Virus record (IMG/VR): IMGVR_UViG_3300025151_000327
Span: 1-22,757 of that record
Length of the DNA: 22,757 bases
DNA from: a virus
Direction: 5' to 3' (one strand)
Shown here: piece after piece, positions 13,661-22,600 of the stretch
Numbering within the stretch: the first letter of the stretch is position 1
Layout of the letters: each line of letters begins with the position of its first letter
The notes under the pieces: generated by a model
Databases searched by the model: none
The model's input: the letters and a program-made list of their open reading frames with translations, nothing else
What the model was told of the DNA's origin: nothing
Position numbers and translations under genes: made by a program

Positions 13661-14734
13661 ATGGCTTTTCAACGTGCAGCGGGGTATAACAGTTTACCGA
13701 ATGGTAATTTTAGCCCCGTAATCTATTCCAAACAGACTCAGCTTGCTTTTCGCAAGAGTTCTGTTGTGGAAGATATCACCAATAATGATTACTTTGGTGA
13801 GATCGCAAATTTCGGTGATACAGTTCGTATCATCAAAGAGCCTGAGATCACGGTTAAAGAGTATGCTCGTGGTGCTCAGATTTCTCCTCAAGACCTTGAC
13901 GACGAAGATTTCAGCCTTGTCGTAGACAAGTCGAACTACTTTGCCTTTAAGGTTGACGATATTGAAGAGGCACATTCTCATGTGAATTTTCAGTCGATGG
14001 CGTCTGATCGCGCTGGCTATCGCCTCAAAGATCAGTACGACATGGAAGTACTTGGCTACCTTTCGGGGTTTGCTCAAGCTTCTCTCAGTGCTGTTGCGAG
14101 TACCGCTAATACTACGGTATCTGGCACCAAAGCTGTTTCGACTGCTGGTTCAGACGAACTGTTGTCTTCGATGCAGCTAAAGAAGGGTGACTTCGGTAGC
14201 ATTACTACTACGTCAGCGGGTACGCACTCGATTCCGATTGCTCCTCGTCTGCCGGGTGCTAGTGCTCTTCCAACGGCGACTGCATCTCCCAATATGGTTA
14301 TTGCGAGGATGTCTCGTCTTCTTGACACGCAGTTTGTGGACAAGGACGGGCGTTGGCTTGTTGTGTCACCTCACTTCATGGAAGTTCTGATGGATGAAGA
14401 TTCACGTCTTCTAAATCAAGACTTTGGTGAGTCGGGTGCTATTCGCAACGGCTTGGCTCTTAATAATCTTTATGGCTTCAGGGTTTATGTTTCTAACAAC
14501 CTTCCGTCAGTTGGTACTGGTCCGGGTACTTCAGGTACTGCTAACCAGAACTCTAACTATGGCTTGATTGTTGGTGGACATTCGTCTGCTGTAGCAACGG
14601 CAAGTCAGATTACGAAGACTGAATCTTATCGTGATCCTGACAGTTTTGCTGATATTGTTCGTGGTATGCATCTTTATGGTCGCAAGATTTTGCGCCCAGA
14701 AGCGATTGCTACTGCGAAGTATAACGTAGCATAG
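13661..14734 (+). CDS. Major capsid (coat) protein, HK97-fold type
   Basis: 357 residues. The usual coat order is seen: a start at MAFQRAAGYNSLPNGNFSPV, then SVVEDITNNDYFGEI, the EPEITVKEYARG hairpin region and PQDLDDEDFSLVVDKSNYFA. FKVDDIEEAHSHVNFQSMAS, MEVLGYLSG and a C-terminal NLYGFRVYVSNNLPSVG follow. The pattern is typical of marine podophage coat proteins. An AAAGGATAATACA region precedes the ATG. Codon use is strikingly biased: of 17 Arg codons, 15 are CGT or CGC and none is AGA, unlike neighbours. It is about 60 percent GC in places while flanking tail genes sit near 38. This fits very high expression. It follows the strong promoter at 13434. Confidence 0.9.
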   Translation: MAFQRAAGYNSLPNGNFSPVIYSKQTQLAFRKSSVVEDITNNDYFGEIANFGDTVRIIKEPEITVKEYARGAQISPQDLDDEDFSLVVDKSNYFAFKVDDIEEAHSHVNFQSMASDRAGYRLKDQYDMEVLGYLSGFAQASLSAVASTANTTVSGTKAVSTAGSDELLSSMQLKKGDFGSITTTSAGTHSIPIAPRLPGASALPTATASPNMVIARMSRLLDTQFVDKDGRWLVVSPHFMEVLMDEDSRLLNQDFGESGAIRNGLALNNLYGFRVYVSNNLPSVGTGPGTSGTANQNSNYGLIVGGHSSAVATASQITKTESYRDPDSFADIVRGMHLYGRKILRPEAIATAKYNVA

Positions 14735-14746
14735 GGGGGTAGGACA

Positions 14747-15280
14747 ATGGCAACTTTTGACATGACGGCCAAAGCTACCACTGGCGTGAGTGCTAGCTCT
14801 AGTGCTATTAACCAAGCTAATCGGGCTGGACAGAACATGCGAATGATTGAAGCTGTTCTTGACATGGATGCTCTTACGGCTGATGGTTACAGTTGTACGG
14901 ATGGTGACATCTTTCAGCTTCTAGAAGTTCCCGCAAATACGTTTGTTCTATTTGCTGGTGCAGAAGTTCTGAAAGCTTTTGATGGCTCTTCGCCTACAGT
15001 TGATATTGACTTTGCGGCTGGCGATGACATCATTGATGGCGGTGACGTTACTTCAACGGGTATTCTCGCTGAAGGAACTAACGGTCAATCCAATGACGTT
15101 ATTACTGGTGCAGATTCGCTATTTGAATGTTTCGTAACTAGTGTAGACACGATTGACGTTAAGTTGATTGCTGGTTCTGCTGATGTTACGTCAGGCAGGT
15201 TGCGAGTTTATGCTTGCGCTATCGACTGTAATGGTTGGGCCGAAGATACTGACGAAGTTGATCGTGATCAGCTTGCGTAG
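14747..15280 (+). CDS. Capsid decoration or head-associated structural protein (177 aa)
   Basis: A purine-rich site (GGGGGGTAGGA) precedes the ATG, 12 nt after the coat stop. The protein is Ala/Thr/Ser/Asp-rich, all beta in appearance and lacks a known catalytic motif. Motifs include AINQANRAGQNMRMIEAVL at the start, LLEVPANTFVLFAGAEVL in the middle and a C-terminal YACAIDCNGWAEDTDEVD. Its GC content resembles the coat gene rather than the tail genes, and it is followed directly by a strong terminator, so the two appear to form one transcript. A role as head decoration or stabilising protein is inferred from position and size; no family name is certain. Confidence 0.75.
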   Translation: MATFDMTAKATTGVSASSSAINQANRAGQNMRMIEAVLDMDALTADGYSCTDGDIFQLLEVPANTFVLFAGAEVLKAFDGSSPTVDIDFAAGDDIIDGGDVTSTGILAEGTNGQSNDVITGADSLFECFVTSVDTIDVKLIAGSADVTSGRLRVYACAIDCNGWAEDTDEVDRDQLA

Positions 15281-15289
15281 TTAATAAAG

Positions 15290-15329
15290 AGTGGAGAGGG
15301 CTACTACGAATGCTCTCTCCACTACTTTT
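15290..15329 (+). terminator. Rho-independent terminator after the capsid genes
   Basis: Arms AGTGGAGAGGGC (15290-15301) and GCTCTCTCCACT (15312-15323) pair over 12 positions with a single G-U wobble. They are separated by a 10-base loop and followed by ACTTTTAT. The stem is strong for this AT-rich genome, and the hairpin starts 9 nt after the stop of the decoration gene. Confidence 0.85.
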
Positions 15330-15345
15330 ATAGAAAAGAGAATAC

Positions 15346-16281
15346 ATGGCAAATTCATTTTTAACATATACTAATGACGTGCTTGCAAAATTAAATGAGG
15401 TACAACTTACCTCTACAGATTTTGGTGATGCTCGTGGTATTCAAATACAAGCTAAAAATGCGGTTAATCAAGCTATTCGTTATATTAATCAACGAGAGTT
15501 TAATTGGCCGTTTAATGCTGCAGAGGCAAGCCAAACTCTTACGGCAGGAGTTATAAAGTATTCTTTGCCATCAAATACAAAGCATATAGACTATTCCACT
15601 TTTAGAATTAGAAAAAGTGAAACATTTGGTAACGAAGCTAGACATCTTTCTTTGATTGATTACAAAGAGTATCTACATTATTTTGTTCGGCAGGAAGATG
15701 ATACGGTAACAACTACACTGAGTAGCGGTATTGATGATGATGATACTACTATTCCTGTATCAAGTGCCTCATCTTTTGATTCTACAGGAACAATTATTAT
15801 TGGTTCAGAAAACATAACTTATACAGGCACAACCTCTACATCTTTTACAGGAGCTACAAGAGGAGCAGAAAGCACAACCGCAGCAAGTCATTCAACAGGA
15901 GCTACTGTAGCTCAAATTGATGCAGGAGGAATACCTACTCACGTATTTAGGCACCCTGATAATACGTATGGTCTTTGGCCTTTTCCAAACAAAGCGTATA
16001 GTTTAACCTTTGATTACTTTACTTTTCCAAGTTCTGATTTATCTGCACATGGGGACACAACTACAATTCCAGATAGATTTGGGCATGTAATTGTGGATGG
16101 TGCAGTATCCTACGTATACTTGTATCGTAGTGAAGTTCCTTTATATGAACGGACGTTTGCACTTTTTAATGAAAGTATTAAAAATATGCAAACCTTACTT
16201 ATTAATCGTTTTGATTATGTTAGGTCTACGTATGTCCCAAGAGCAGGTGGAACTGCTTATATAACTTCGGCATCTTTTTAA
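15346..16281 (+). CDS. gp4-like head-tail adaptor (tail tubular protein A type) with an inserted beta module
   Basis: 311 residues. The N-terminal part (LTYTNDVLAKLNEVQLTS, AKNAVNQAIRYINQREFNWP) is typical of podovirus tail-tube adaptor proteins, and the C-terminal part (ERTFALFNESIKNMQTLLI) completes the fold. T7 gp11 is about 196 and P22 gp4 about 166 residues, so this protein is oversized. The excess sits at about residues 121-191, a Ser/Thr-rich beta segment with DTTIPVSSASSF, IIIGSENITYTGTTS and GATRGAESTTAASHSTGATV. I take it for an inserted Ig-like or adhesion module. It would form the ring under the portal. Start ATG 15346 follows the terminator by 16 nt. Confidence 0.82.
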   Translation: MANSFLTYTNDVLAKLNEVQLTSTDFGDARGIQIQAKNAVNQAIRYINQREFNWPFNAAEASQTLTAGVIKYSLPSNTKHIDYSTFRIRKSETFGNEARHLSLIDYKEYLHYFVRQEDDTVTTTLSSGIDDDDTTIPVSSASSFDSTGTIIIGSENITYTGTTSTSFTGATRGAESTTAASHSTGATVAQIDAGGIPTHVFRHPDNTYGLWPFPNKAYSLTFDYFTFPSSDLSAHGDTTTIPDRFGHVIVDGAVSYVYLYRSEVPLYERTFALFNESIKNMQTLLINRFDYVRSTYVPRAGGTAYITSASF

Positions 16282-16296
16282 CACAGGAGAAAATTA

Positions 16297-16596
16297 ATGA
16301 CGCAGATACCACAAGGAAATAACATGTTCTGGGATGTACAGTCAGTTGTTACTGTAGGTTCTACTGCTGGTGGAACAAATGTCTCAAGTTACAATTTAGT
16401 AACAATGCACCTAAACGGTGAAATTTACGTTAACTTTGGTGCTTCTAGTACGGCTGCTGTTAGCACTGCAAATGATATTAAATTAGCTGCTGGCTTACAT
16501 TCACTTACTGTGCCTAAACAGGCAGGTGATTCTCAATACCTGAATTACGCAAGAGTAGGTGGTACGGATGTAACTATGCGCTTAGTATTGTCATAA
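16297..16596 (+). CDS. Small beta-rich structural hypothetical protein (99 aa)
   Basis: ACAGGAGAAAAT precedes the ATG. Residues such as FWDVQSVVTVGSTAGGTNVS, MHLNGEIYVNFGASS and LAAGLHSLTVPKQ give a compact beta-sandwich-like pattern with few charges. No family is recognised. Its place between tail adaptor and paralogous structural genes suggests a virion component, perhaps a decoration or tail-associated protein. Low confidence in function. Confidence 0.65.
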   Translation: MTQIPQGNNMFWDVQSVVTVGSTAGGTNVSSYNLVTMHLNGEIYVNFGASSTAAVSTANDIKLAAGLHSLTVPKQAGDSQYLNYARVGGTDVTMRLVLS

Positions 16597-16607
16597 GGAG
16601 AAGATTT

Positions 16608-17093
16608 ATGTCTCTATTAAATGGACTTGTAAATCAAAATGTCGATAGGCATACTAGAGACATTGTAACTCTGACTGCAACTGCATCAATAACAACTGCA
16701 GATCATTCAGGTAGAACACTTCTTATGGGAGAAGTTGGTGGCGATGCTGCTGCCACTTTTACGCTTCCTGCTGCTACAGGAACAGGAAGTGTGTTTAAAT
16801 TTGTTGTGTCGGTAATAAATACTTCTAATTATCTAATTAAAGTGGCAGATGCAACAGATACCATCGACGGTCAGATTGTGATTACCGATGCAGACGGAAC
16901 TGATGCCTCTTCTATGGTAACAGCCTCTGCATCAGATACCATTACGTTAAATGGTACGACTACTGGTGGGGGTGCGATAGGTGACTATGTTGAAGTGATT
17001 GACATAGCATCTAATCAATACGCAGTGAGTGGTATGGTAACATGCGCTGCAGGGTCTAATCCTGCAACAATGTTTAGTGCTACCGTATCATAA
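16608..17093 (+). CDS. Structural protein, paralogue of the next gene (161 aa)
   Basis: AAGGAGAAGATTT precedes the ATG. After a short N-terminal part (MSLLNGLVNQNVDRHTRD), the rest is beta-rich and Ala/Thr/Gly-rich. It includes LLMGEVGGDAAATFTLPAAT, NTSNYLIKVADATDTIDG and DTITLNGTTTGG. About 145 residues align with the 194-residue gene following at 17120. In phage virions such small beta domains form decoration or fibre-base proteins. The specific function is not known to me. A tandem duplication is evident. Confidence 0.75.
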   Translation: MSLLNGLVNQNVDRHTRDIVTLTATASITTADHSGRTLLMGEVGGDAAATFTLPAATGTGSVFKFVVSVINTSNYLIKVADATDTIDGQIVITDADGTDASSMVTASASDTITLNGTTTGGGAIGDYVEVIDIASNQYAVSGMVTCAAGSNPATMFSATVS

Positions 17094-17119
17094 TATTTAG
17101 CTAAGAAAGGAATGTAAAA

Positions 17120-17704
17120 ATGGCTAGTTTTAAAATGACACAAGGTGTATCTCGTGTCCCTGAAGATGTTTTTGTTGAAGATGGTATGACTGTAACTTCA
17201 GGAGGACTTACAGTTACGGCTGGAGGTCTTACTGTTACTGCTGGTACGACTACTCTTGGGGGATCGTTTATACGAGATTTAGTTACTCTAACTGGAACCG
17301 CAACACTAACAAACGCTGATCATGCAGGACGTATTCTGCTAATGGGTGAAGTTGGTGGCGATGCGGCGGCAACCTTTACGCTTCCTGCTGCAACGGGTTC
17401 TGGTGCAGAATTTCAATTTATTGTATCTGTAGTAAATACATCCAACTACGTTATTAAAGTTGCTGATGCTACTGATACGATTGATGGTTCTGTTATTCTT
17501 CATCAAGATAGCGCCAATTCGGTTGTTTCTTTTAATACTGCTGCTGATTCAGATACCATTACGTTAGATGGTACGACTACAGGCGGTGTTTCTATTGGTG
17601 ATGAGATTACACTTATTGATATTGCTTCTAATCAGTATATGGTTAAGGGCATCCTAACTGCGAGTGGCACAGAAGCTACTCCATTTAGTGCTTCGGTATC
17701 GTAA
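17120..17704 (+). CDS. Structural protein, paralogue of the previous gene with a short repeat-rich arm (194 aa)
   Basis: The C-terminal 145 residues match the previous gene: LLMGEVGGDAAATFTLPAAT, NTSNYVIKVADATDTIDG and DTITLDGTTTGG are all kept. The N-terminal ~45 residues differ. They contain tandem short repeats (VTSGGLTVTAGGLTVTAG), a pattern common in trimeric phage fibre shafts. It is therefore a domain shared with its neighbour plus an extra shaft-like arm. A ribosome site AGAAAGGAATG precedes the ATG. Its stop is followed by the terminator at 17720, so it closes this small transcript. Confidence 0.75.
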   Translation: MASFKMTQGVSRVPEDVFVEDGMTVTSGGLTVTAGGLTVTAGTTTLGGSFIRDLVTLTGTATLTNADHAGRILLMGEVGGDAAATFTLPAATGSGAEFQFIVSVVNTSNYVIKVADATDTIDGSVILHQDSANSVVSFNTAADSDTITLDGTTTGGVSIGDEITLIDIASNQYMVKGILTASGTEATPFSASVS

Positions 17705-17719
17705 GCACGAATTATGCAT

Positions 17720-17774
17720 AAATGCTTGCTCATCTACGTATTAGTAAATAGGTGAGCAAGCATTTTATGATTTT
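17720..17774 (+). terminator. Strong rho-independent terminator with a 16-bp stem
   Basis: AAATGCTTGCTCATCT (17720-17735) and AGGTGAGCAAGCATTT (17750-17765) pair over 16 positions with one G-U, around a 14-base loop. They are followed by TATGATTTT. The A run on the left and T run on the right would let it work in both directions. Confidence 0.9.
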
Positions 17775-17791
17775 AGTAAAAAGGTTATGAC

Positions 17792-18133
17792 ATGGCTGTA
17801 AGATTAAAAAATGCTGCTTCAGCTTTGTCAAGTACAGATTTAACAACTGTGTACACATGCCCTACTAACTTTACTGCAGTGGTACGAGAAGTAATTGTAG
17901 CAAACGTAGATGGAAGCAGTGCTGCAGATATATCATTAAAATACACAGATACTTCGGCAAGTGCTACATTTGATTTGGTAAGTACAAAAAGTGTAGCAGC
18001 AGATGATTTTTTACGATTAGACAATGCAAATATAGTATTAGAAGCAGGAGATATTTTTAAGGCGCAAGCTTCTGCTGCAGATGATTTAACAGTTTCTCTG
18101 TTTATTGAGGAGCAGATTACACCAGCAGGATAA
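17792..18133 (+). CDS. Small beta-sandwich structural protein (113 aa)
   Basis: The ATG lies 27 nt after the terminator hairpin. The protein starts MAVRLKNAASALSSTDLTTV, has VREVIVANVDGSSAADISL, ASATFDLVSTKSVAADDFL and ends in SLFIEEQ plus a polar tail. This compact beta pattern resembles small proteins found beside tail genes in other phages. It is a plausible tail or decoration protein. No motif gives a specific function. It starts a new transcription unit that continues into the tail-tube gene. Confidence 0.7.
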   Translation: MAVRLKNAASALSSTDLTTVYTCPTNFTAVVREVIVANVDGSSAADISLKYTDTSASATFDLVSTKSVAADDFLRLDNANIVLEAGDIFKAQASAADDLTVSLFIEEQITPAG

Positions 18134-18139
18134 TAATAA

Positions 18140-19645
18140 ATGCCAGATACTTCAGCTATATCTCCTGTAACTGTTTCTTTGGGTGGAGGTTTAATTCTTG
18201 ATCAAGATGACTTTTCCATGCCACCCGGAGCAGCAGTTCAGCTACAAAACTTTGAACCTAGTATTCAAGGTGGTTACAGGAGACTTACAGGCAATTCAAA
18301 GTTTGACAGCAATCAAGTAGATAGCAGTAATGCTATACTTGGTGTTAAAATTTTTAACAACGGTGTACTTGCTGCTGCAGGTAATGTAGTAAAGTTTAGC
18401 ACAGGAACAGGTTGGAGTACTTCTATTGGTACACGAACTTCTGCTGGCCGTTACAAGTTTGATGACTTTAACTTTAACAATACTACTAAAGTTGTTATGG
18501 TGGACGATGTTAATCAAGCAGCTACGTATGATGGTTCTACCTATACGTTATTAAATGCTACGGGTGCTCCTGCTGATCCTGCCTCTGTAGCGGTATTTCG
18601 AGATCATATGTTTTTTGCTGGAATGTCTACTAACCCACAAGAGATTGTGTTCTCTGCTCCGTTTAATGAAGCAGATTTTACTGCAGCAAATGGTGCAGGA
18701 TCAATTAAAGTAGACACACCGATTGTAGAATTAAAAGTCTTTCGTGATGCTCTGTTCATTTTTGGTAAAGATAAAATCTATCAACTTCAAGGAACAAGCA
18801 TAGCCGATTGGCAAGTAGCTCCTGTAACAAGAACATTGGGTTGTGCAGATGGGTTTTCAGTACAGGAAATAGGTGGTGATCTACTCTTTCTGTCACCAGA
18901 TGGTTTAAGAACAGTAGCCGCAACTGCAAGAATCGGTGACGTAGAATTAGGTTCTGTATCTAAACCAATACAAAAACGAATACAGGATATTGGATTTGAT
19001 AACATTAGTTCTGTAATTGTAAGGAATAAAAGTCAATACCGTTTATTTTATCCTAAAGATGGAGCAGCAGCAGGTGATTCAAACGGCATTTTAGCTACAC
19101 TAAAAAGAACACAACAGGGTATAGGATTTGAGTTTGCTGATATAAAAGGAATGAAACCCTCTTCGATGGATTCAGGATTTATAAGCAACACTGAGTATAT
19201 TATAGAGGGTGGATACGATGGATATGTTAGGAGGCAGGAAAGTGGTGACACATTCGACGGAAGTAATGTTGTCGCTGTGTATAGATCACCTGATCTCTCT
19301 CTTGGAGATACCGGCATTCGCAAACTTATGCAGCGTGTTATTTTAAACTATGAGGTAGAAGGAACAGTAGACGCACAACTTAGAATTAGATATGATTCGG
19401 ATAGTAAGGATGTGCCTCAACCTACATTTTTTGATATTGCATCTCCCGGCGGCATTGCCATATACGGAAGTTCTTCATCTACGTATGCCAGTGCTGTGTA
19501 TGATTCAAGTGGAGCACCAATCTTTAGACGAGCCATTGAAGGATCAGGATTTCTTATTGCTGTAAGAGTTAATCACGACAGCGCAAACAATCCATTTACT
19601 TTACATTCATATCAATTAGAATTTACTGCAGGAGGAAGACGATAA
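18140..19645 (+). CDS. gp10-like tail tube/nozzle protein (tail tubular protein B type)
   Basis: 501 residues, close to P22 gp10 (472) in length. It is a beta-propeller-like sequence with recurrent strands: VSLGGGLILDQDDFSMPPGA, LQNFEPSIQGGYRRL, MVDDVNQAATYDGSTYTLL and MFFAGMSTNPQEIVFSAPF. Also present are LFIFGKDKIYQLQGTS and LLFLSPDGLRTVAA. The C-terminal part has a beta segment ending FTLHSYQLEF. In short-tailed phages this protein closes the tail tube distal to the adaptor. It begins 6 nt after its neighbour and its TAA overlaps the fibre ATG by one base. Confidence 0.82.
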   Translation: MPDTSAISPVTVSLGGGLILDQDDFSMPPGAAVQLQNFEPSIQGGYRRLTGNSKFDSNQVDSSNAILGVKIFNNGVLAAAGNVVKFSTGTGWSTSIGTRTSAGRYKFDDFNFNNTTKVVMVDDVNQAATYDGSTYTLLNATGAPADPASVAVFRDHMFFAGMSTNPQEIVFSAPFNEADFTAANGAGSIKVDTPIVELKVFRDALFIFGKDKIYQLQGTSIADWQVAPVTRTLGCADGFSVQEIGGDLLFLSPDGLRTVAATARIGDVELGSVSKPIQKRIQDIGFDNISSVIVRNKSQYRLFYPKDGAAAGDSNGILATLKRTQQGIGFEFADIKGMKPSSMDSGFISNTEYIIEGGYDGYVRRQESGDTFDGSNVVAVYRSPDLSLGDTGIRKLMQRVILNYEVEGTVDAQLRIRYDSDSKDVPQPTFFDIASPGGIAIYGSSSSTYASAVYDSSGAPIFRRAIEGSGFLIAVRVNHDSANNPFTLHSYQLEFTAGGRR

Positions 19646-22600
19646 TGGGGGCAACCTATACAAGACAAAGTAGCACAGAAATTGTTGATGGTGAAGTCAT
19701 CAATGCAGCAGACTTTAATAATGAATTTGCTCAATTAGTTTCTGCCTTTGCTGCTTCTACTGGACATACACATGATGGCACCACTGCTGAAGGTGGCCCT
19801 GTTACTAAACTTTTGGGTACGGCTATCACAATTGGTGACGGTACAGCAGGAACAGATATTGCAGTAACTTTTGATGGAGAAACTAGTGATGGTCTTCTTA
19901 CATGGATGGAAGATGAGGATCACTTCAAGTTTAGTGATGATGTAGTTATTGATAGTTCAAAACGTCTTTACCTGTTTGATGAAGGTGGAGAGTATATTTC
20001 TGGTGATGGAACAGATATTACTGTAACATCTGGCGCTGACATCAATCTTACTGCTACTTCTGATGTTAACATACCAGCCAATGTGGGAGTTACATTTGGC
20101 AATGATGGAGAGAAGATCGAAGGAGATGGTACTGATCTTACTATCTCAGGCAATAATATCAATCTTACTGCCACCGCTGATGTTAATATTCCTAGTGGGG
20201 TGGGTGTCACATTTGCAACAGCGGAAAAGATTGAGTCAGATGGTACAGACCTTTCAATTACAGTTGGAAGTGGTGGAGATATTAATATTCCAGCAGATAT
20301 CGGGCTTACTTTTGGTAATGACGGCGAAAAGATTGAAGGTGACGGCACTGATCTTACAATTAGTGGCAATAACATTAATCTCACTGCCACTGCTGACGTT
20401 AACATTCCTAGTGGAGTAGGAATTACTTTTGCTACGGCTGAGAAAATTGAATCTGATGGTACGGACCTTAGTATAACTGTAGGTTCAGGTGGTGATATCA
20501 ATGTTCCTGCAAATATCGGTGTTACATTTGGTGACGATGGTGAGAAAATTGAGGGTGATGGTACAGATTTAACAATTAATGCAAGTGCTGATCTAAACCT
20601 TACTGCTACTACAGATATTAATATTCCAGCTAATGTAGGTCTTACATTTGGTGACGATGCAGAAAAGATTGAGGGTGACGGAACAGACCTTACAGTTTCA
20701 GGTAACAACATTAACCTTACTGCTACGGCTGATGTAAACATTCCAAGTGGTGTTGGACTTACGTTTGCTACTGCTGAAAAGATTGAATCTGATGGTACTG
20801 ATCTTTCAATCACTGTTGGCTCTGGTGGTGATATTAATATTCCTGCAAACATCGGTGTTACTTTTGGAGATGATGGGGAAAAAATTGAAGGTGACGGGAC
20901 CGATCTTACAATATCCTCTTCTGCTGTACTGACAATAGATGCTGGTACAGACATTGTATTGGATGCAGGTGGTGCTAATGTAACCTTTAAAGATGATGGT
21001 ACTGCTATCGGTGACTTCTCTAATTCATCTTCTGATTTTGTAATAACTTCCAGTGTACAAGATAAAGATATTGTCTTTAAGGGAGATGATGGTGGCTCTG
21101 CTGTTACAGCCTTAACATTGGATATGTCTGATGCTGGTGCTGCAACATTTAATAATGCAATTACTTCTGGAGCCGTTATTACTTCTGGAGCAGGTCTTGT
21201 TATTGCTGATGCTGGAAATATAGGTAGTGCATCAGATACAGATGCTATTGCTATTGCTTCTAATGGAGTTGTTACATTTAGTCAAGTTCCTGTTCTTCCA
21301 GATGATACGATTGAAACAGCAGATATTCAAGACAATGCAGTTACACTTGCTAAGATGGCAGGTTTGGCACGAGGCAACCTTATTATTGGTAATGCATCTG
21401 GTGATCCAACGGCACTTGCTGCTGGTTCTGCAAACTATGTTTTAACTTCAGATGGCACTGATATTGCTTGGGCAGCAGCCAGTAGTTCTGCTGATCCTTC
21501 TTCTGCTGATGGCGATTCATTAGGTACAGCTTCAGCAGAATGGTCTGATCTGTATTTAGCAGATGGTGGTATTATTTACTTTGGTAATGATCAAGATGTT
21601 ACAGTTACACATGATCCTGATGATGGTCTATTTCTTAAAAGTATAGCAACAGGAGATAATAATCCATTTCTTTTAACTTTGCAAACTGGTGAAACAGATA
21701 TTGCTGCTGATGATGTTATAGGTAAGATTGCTTTTCAAGCACCAGATGAAGGTACAGGTACAGATGCTATTCTTGTATCTGCTGCAATTCAAGCAAGATC
21801 AGAAGGAGACTTTAGTTCTAGTGCAAATGCAACTTCAATAGATTTTATGACAGGTGCTTCTGAAGCTGCTGCTACTAAATGGTCAATTACATCTGCTGGA
21901 TCATTCTTGAATGCTGGAACTAATACAATAGACATGAATGCTGGTGAACTTATCTTAGATGCTGATGCAGATACATCAATCACAGCAGATACAGATGATC
22001 AGATAGATATCAAGATTGCTGGTGCTGATGACTTTCAGTTTACTGCAAATACATTTACGGTGGCATCTGGATCAGTTATTGCACTTCCAGACGGGAGCGT
22101 CGGTGCGCCATCTATCGGGTTTACCTCAGATGCGGACACGGGGGTTTACATCGTTAATGCCGGTCAGCTTGGCATTACAGCCGCCGGTGCTTTGCAAATG
22201 AGAATTCAAGATAATTCGATCAGAATGCAAGACGCTGGCGCTGTCGATGCTCCATCGTACACTTGGAACGACGCCGCTGACACCGGTCTATATTTTGCTT
22301 CGCCAGACATGAAGATCACCGTCGATGGAGTGTTCTCCGCCTCGTTCACAGACGACGGAGCCGGGTTAGGAAATAGAGCGCTATTCGGTAAAACCGCTGA
22401 GGGTGCATCTGCGACACTGGGATGGGATTTCCCTTGTACGCCTGCCACTCAAAGCAATGCGTATGGAACTTCTGGCGGGACAACAACGCTAATTCTCAAT
22501 CGTCAAACTAACGATGGAGCGATTATCGACCTCAAACAGGCGAACAGTTCGGAGGGAACCATCTCTGTCAGTGGGACGACTGTAAGTTACAACGGTGCAC

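Noticed and set aside
19968-20954. 328-codon open frame on the minus strand
   Set aside because: Antisense of the repeated fibre codons; its repeated Ser/Pro-rich product (SVPSPSIFSPSSP) is a shadow of the plus-strand repeat.
19981-20970. Regularly spaced repeats that could look like a CRISPR array
   Set aside because: The repeats are in-frame protein repeats with synonymous changes, not identical DNA repeats with unique spacers.
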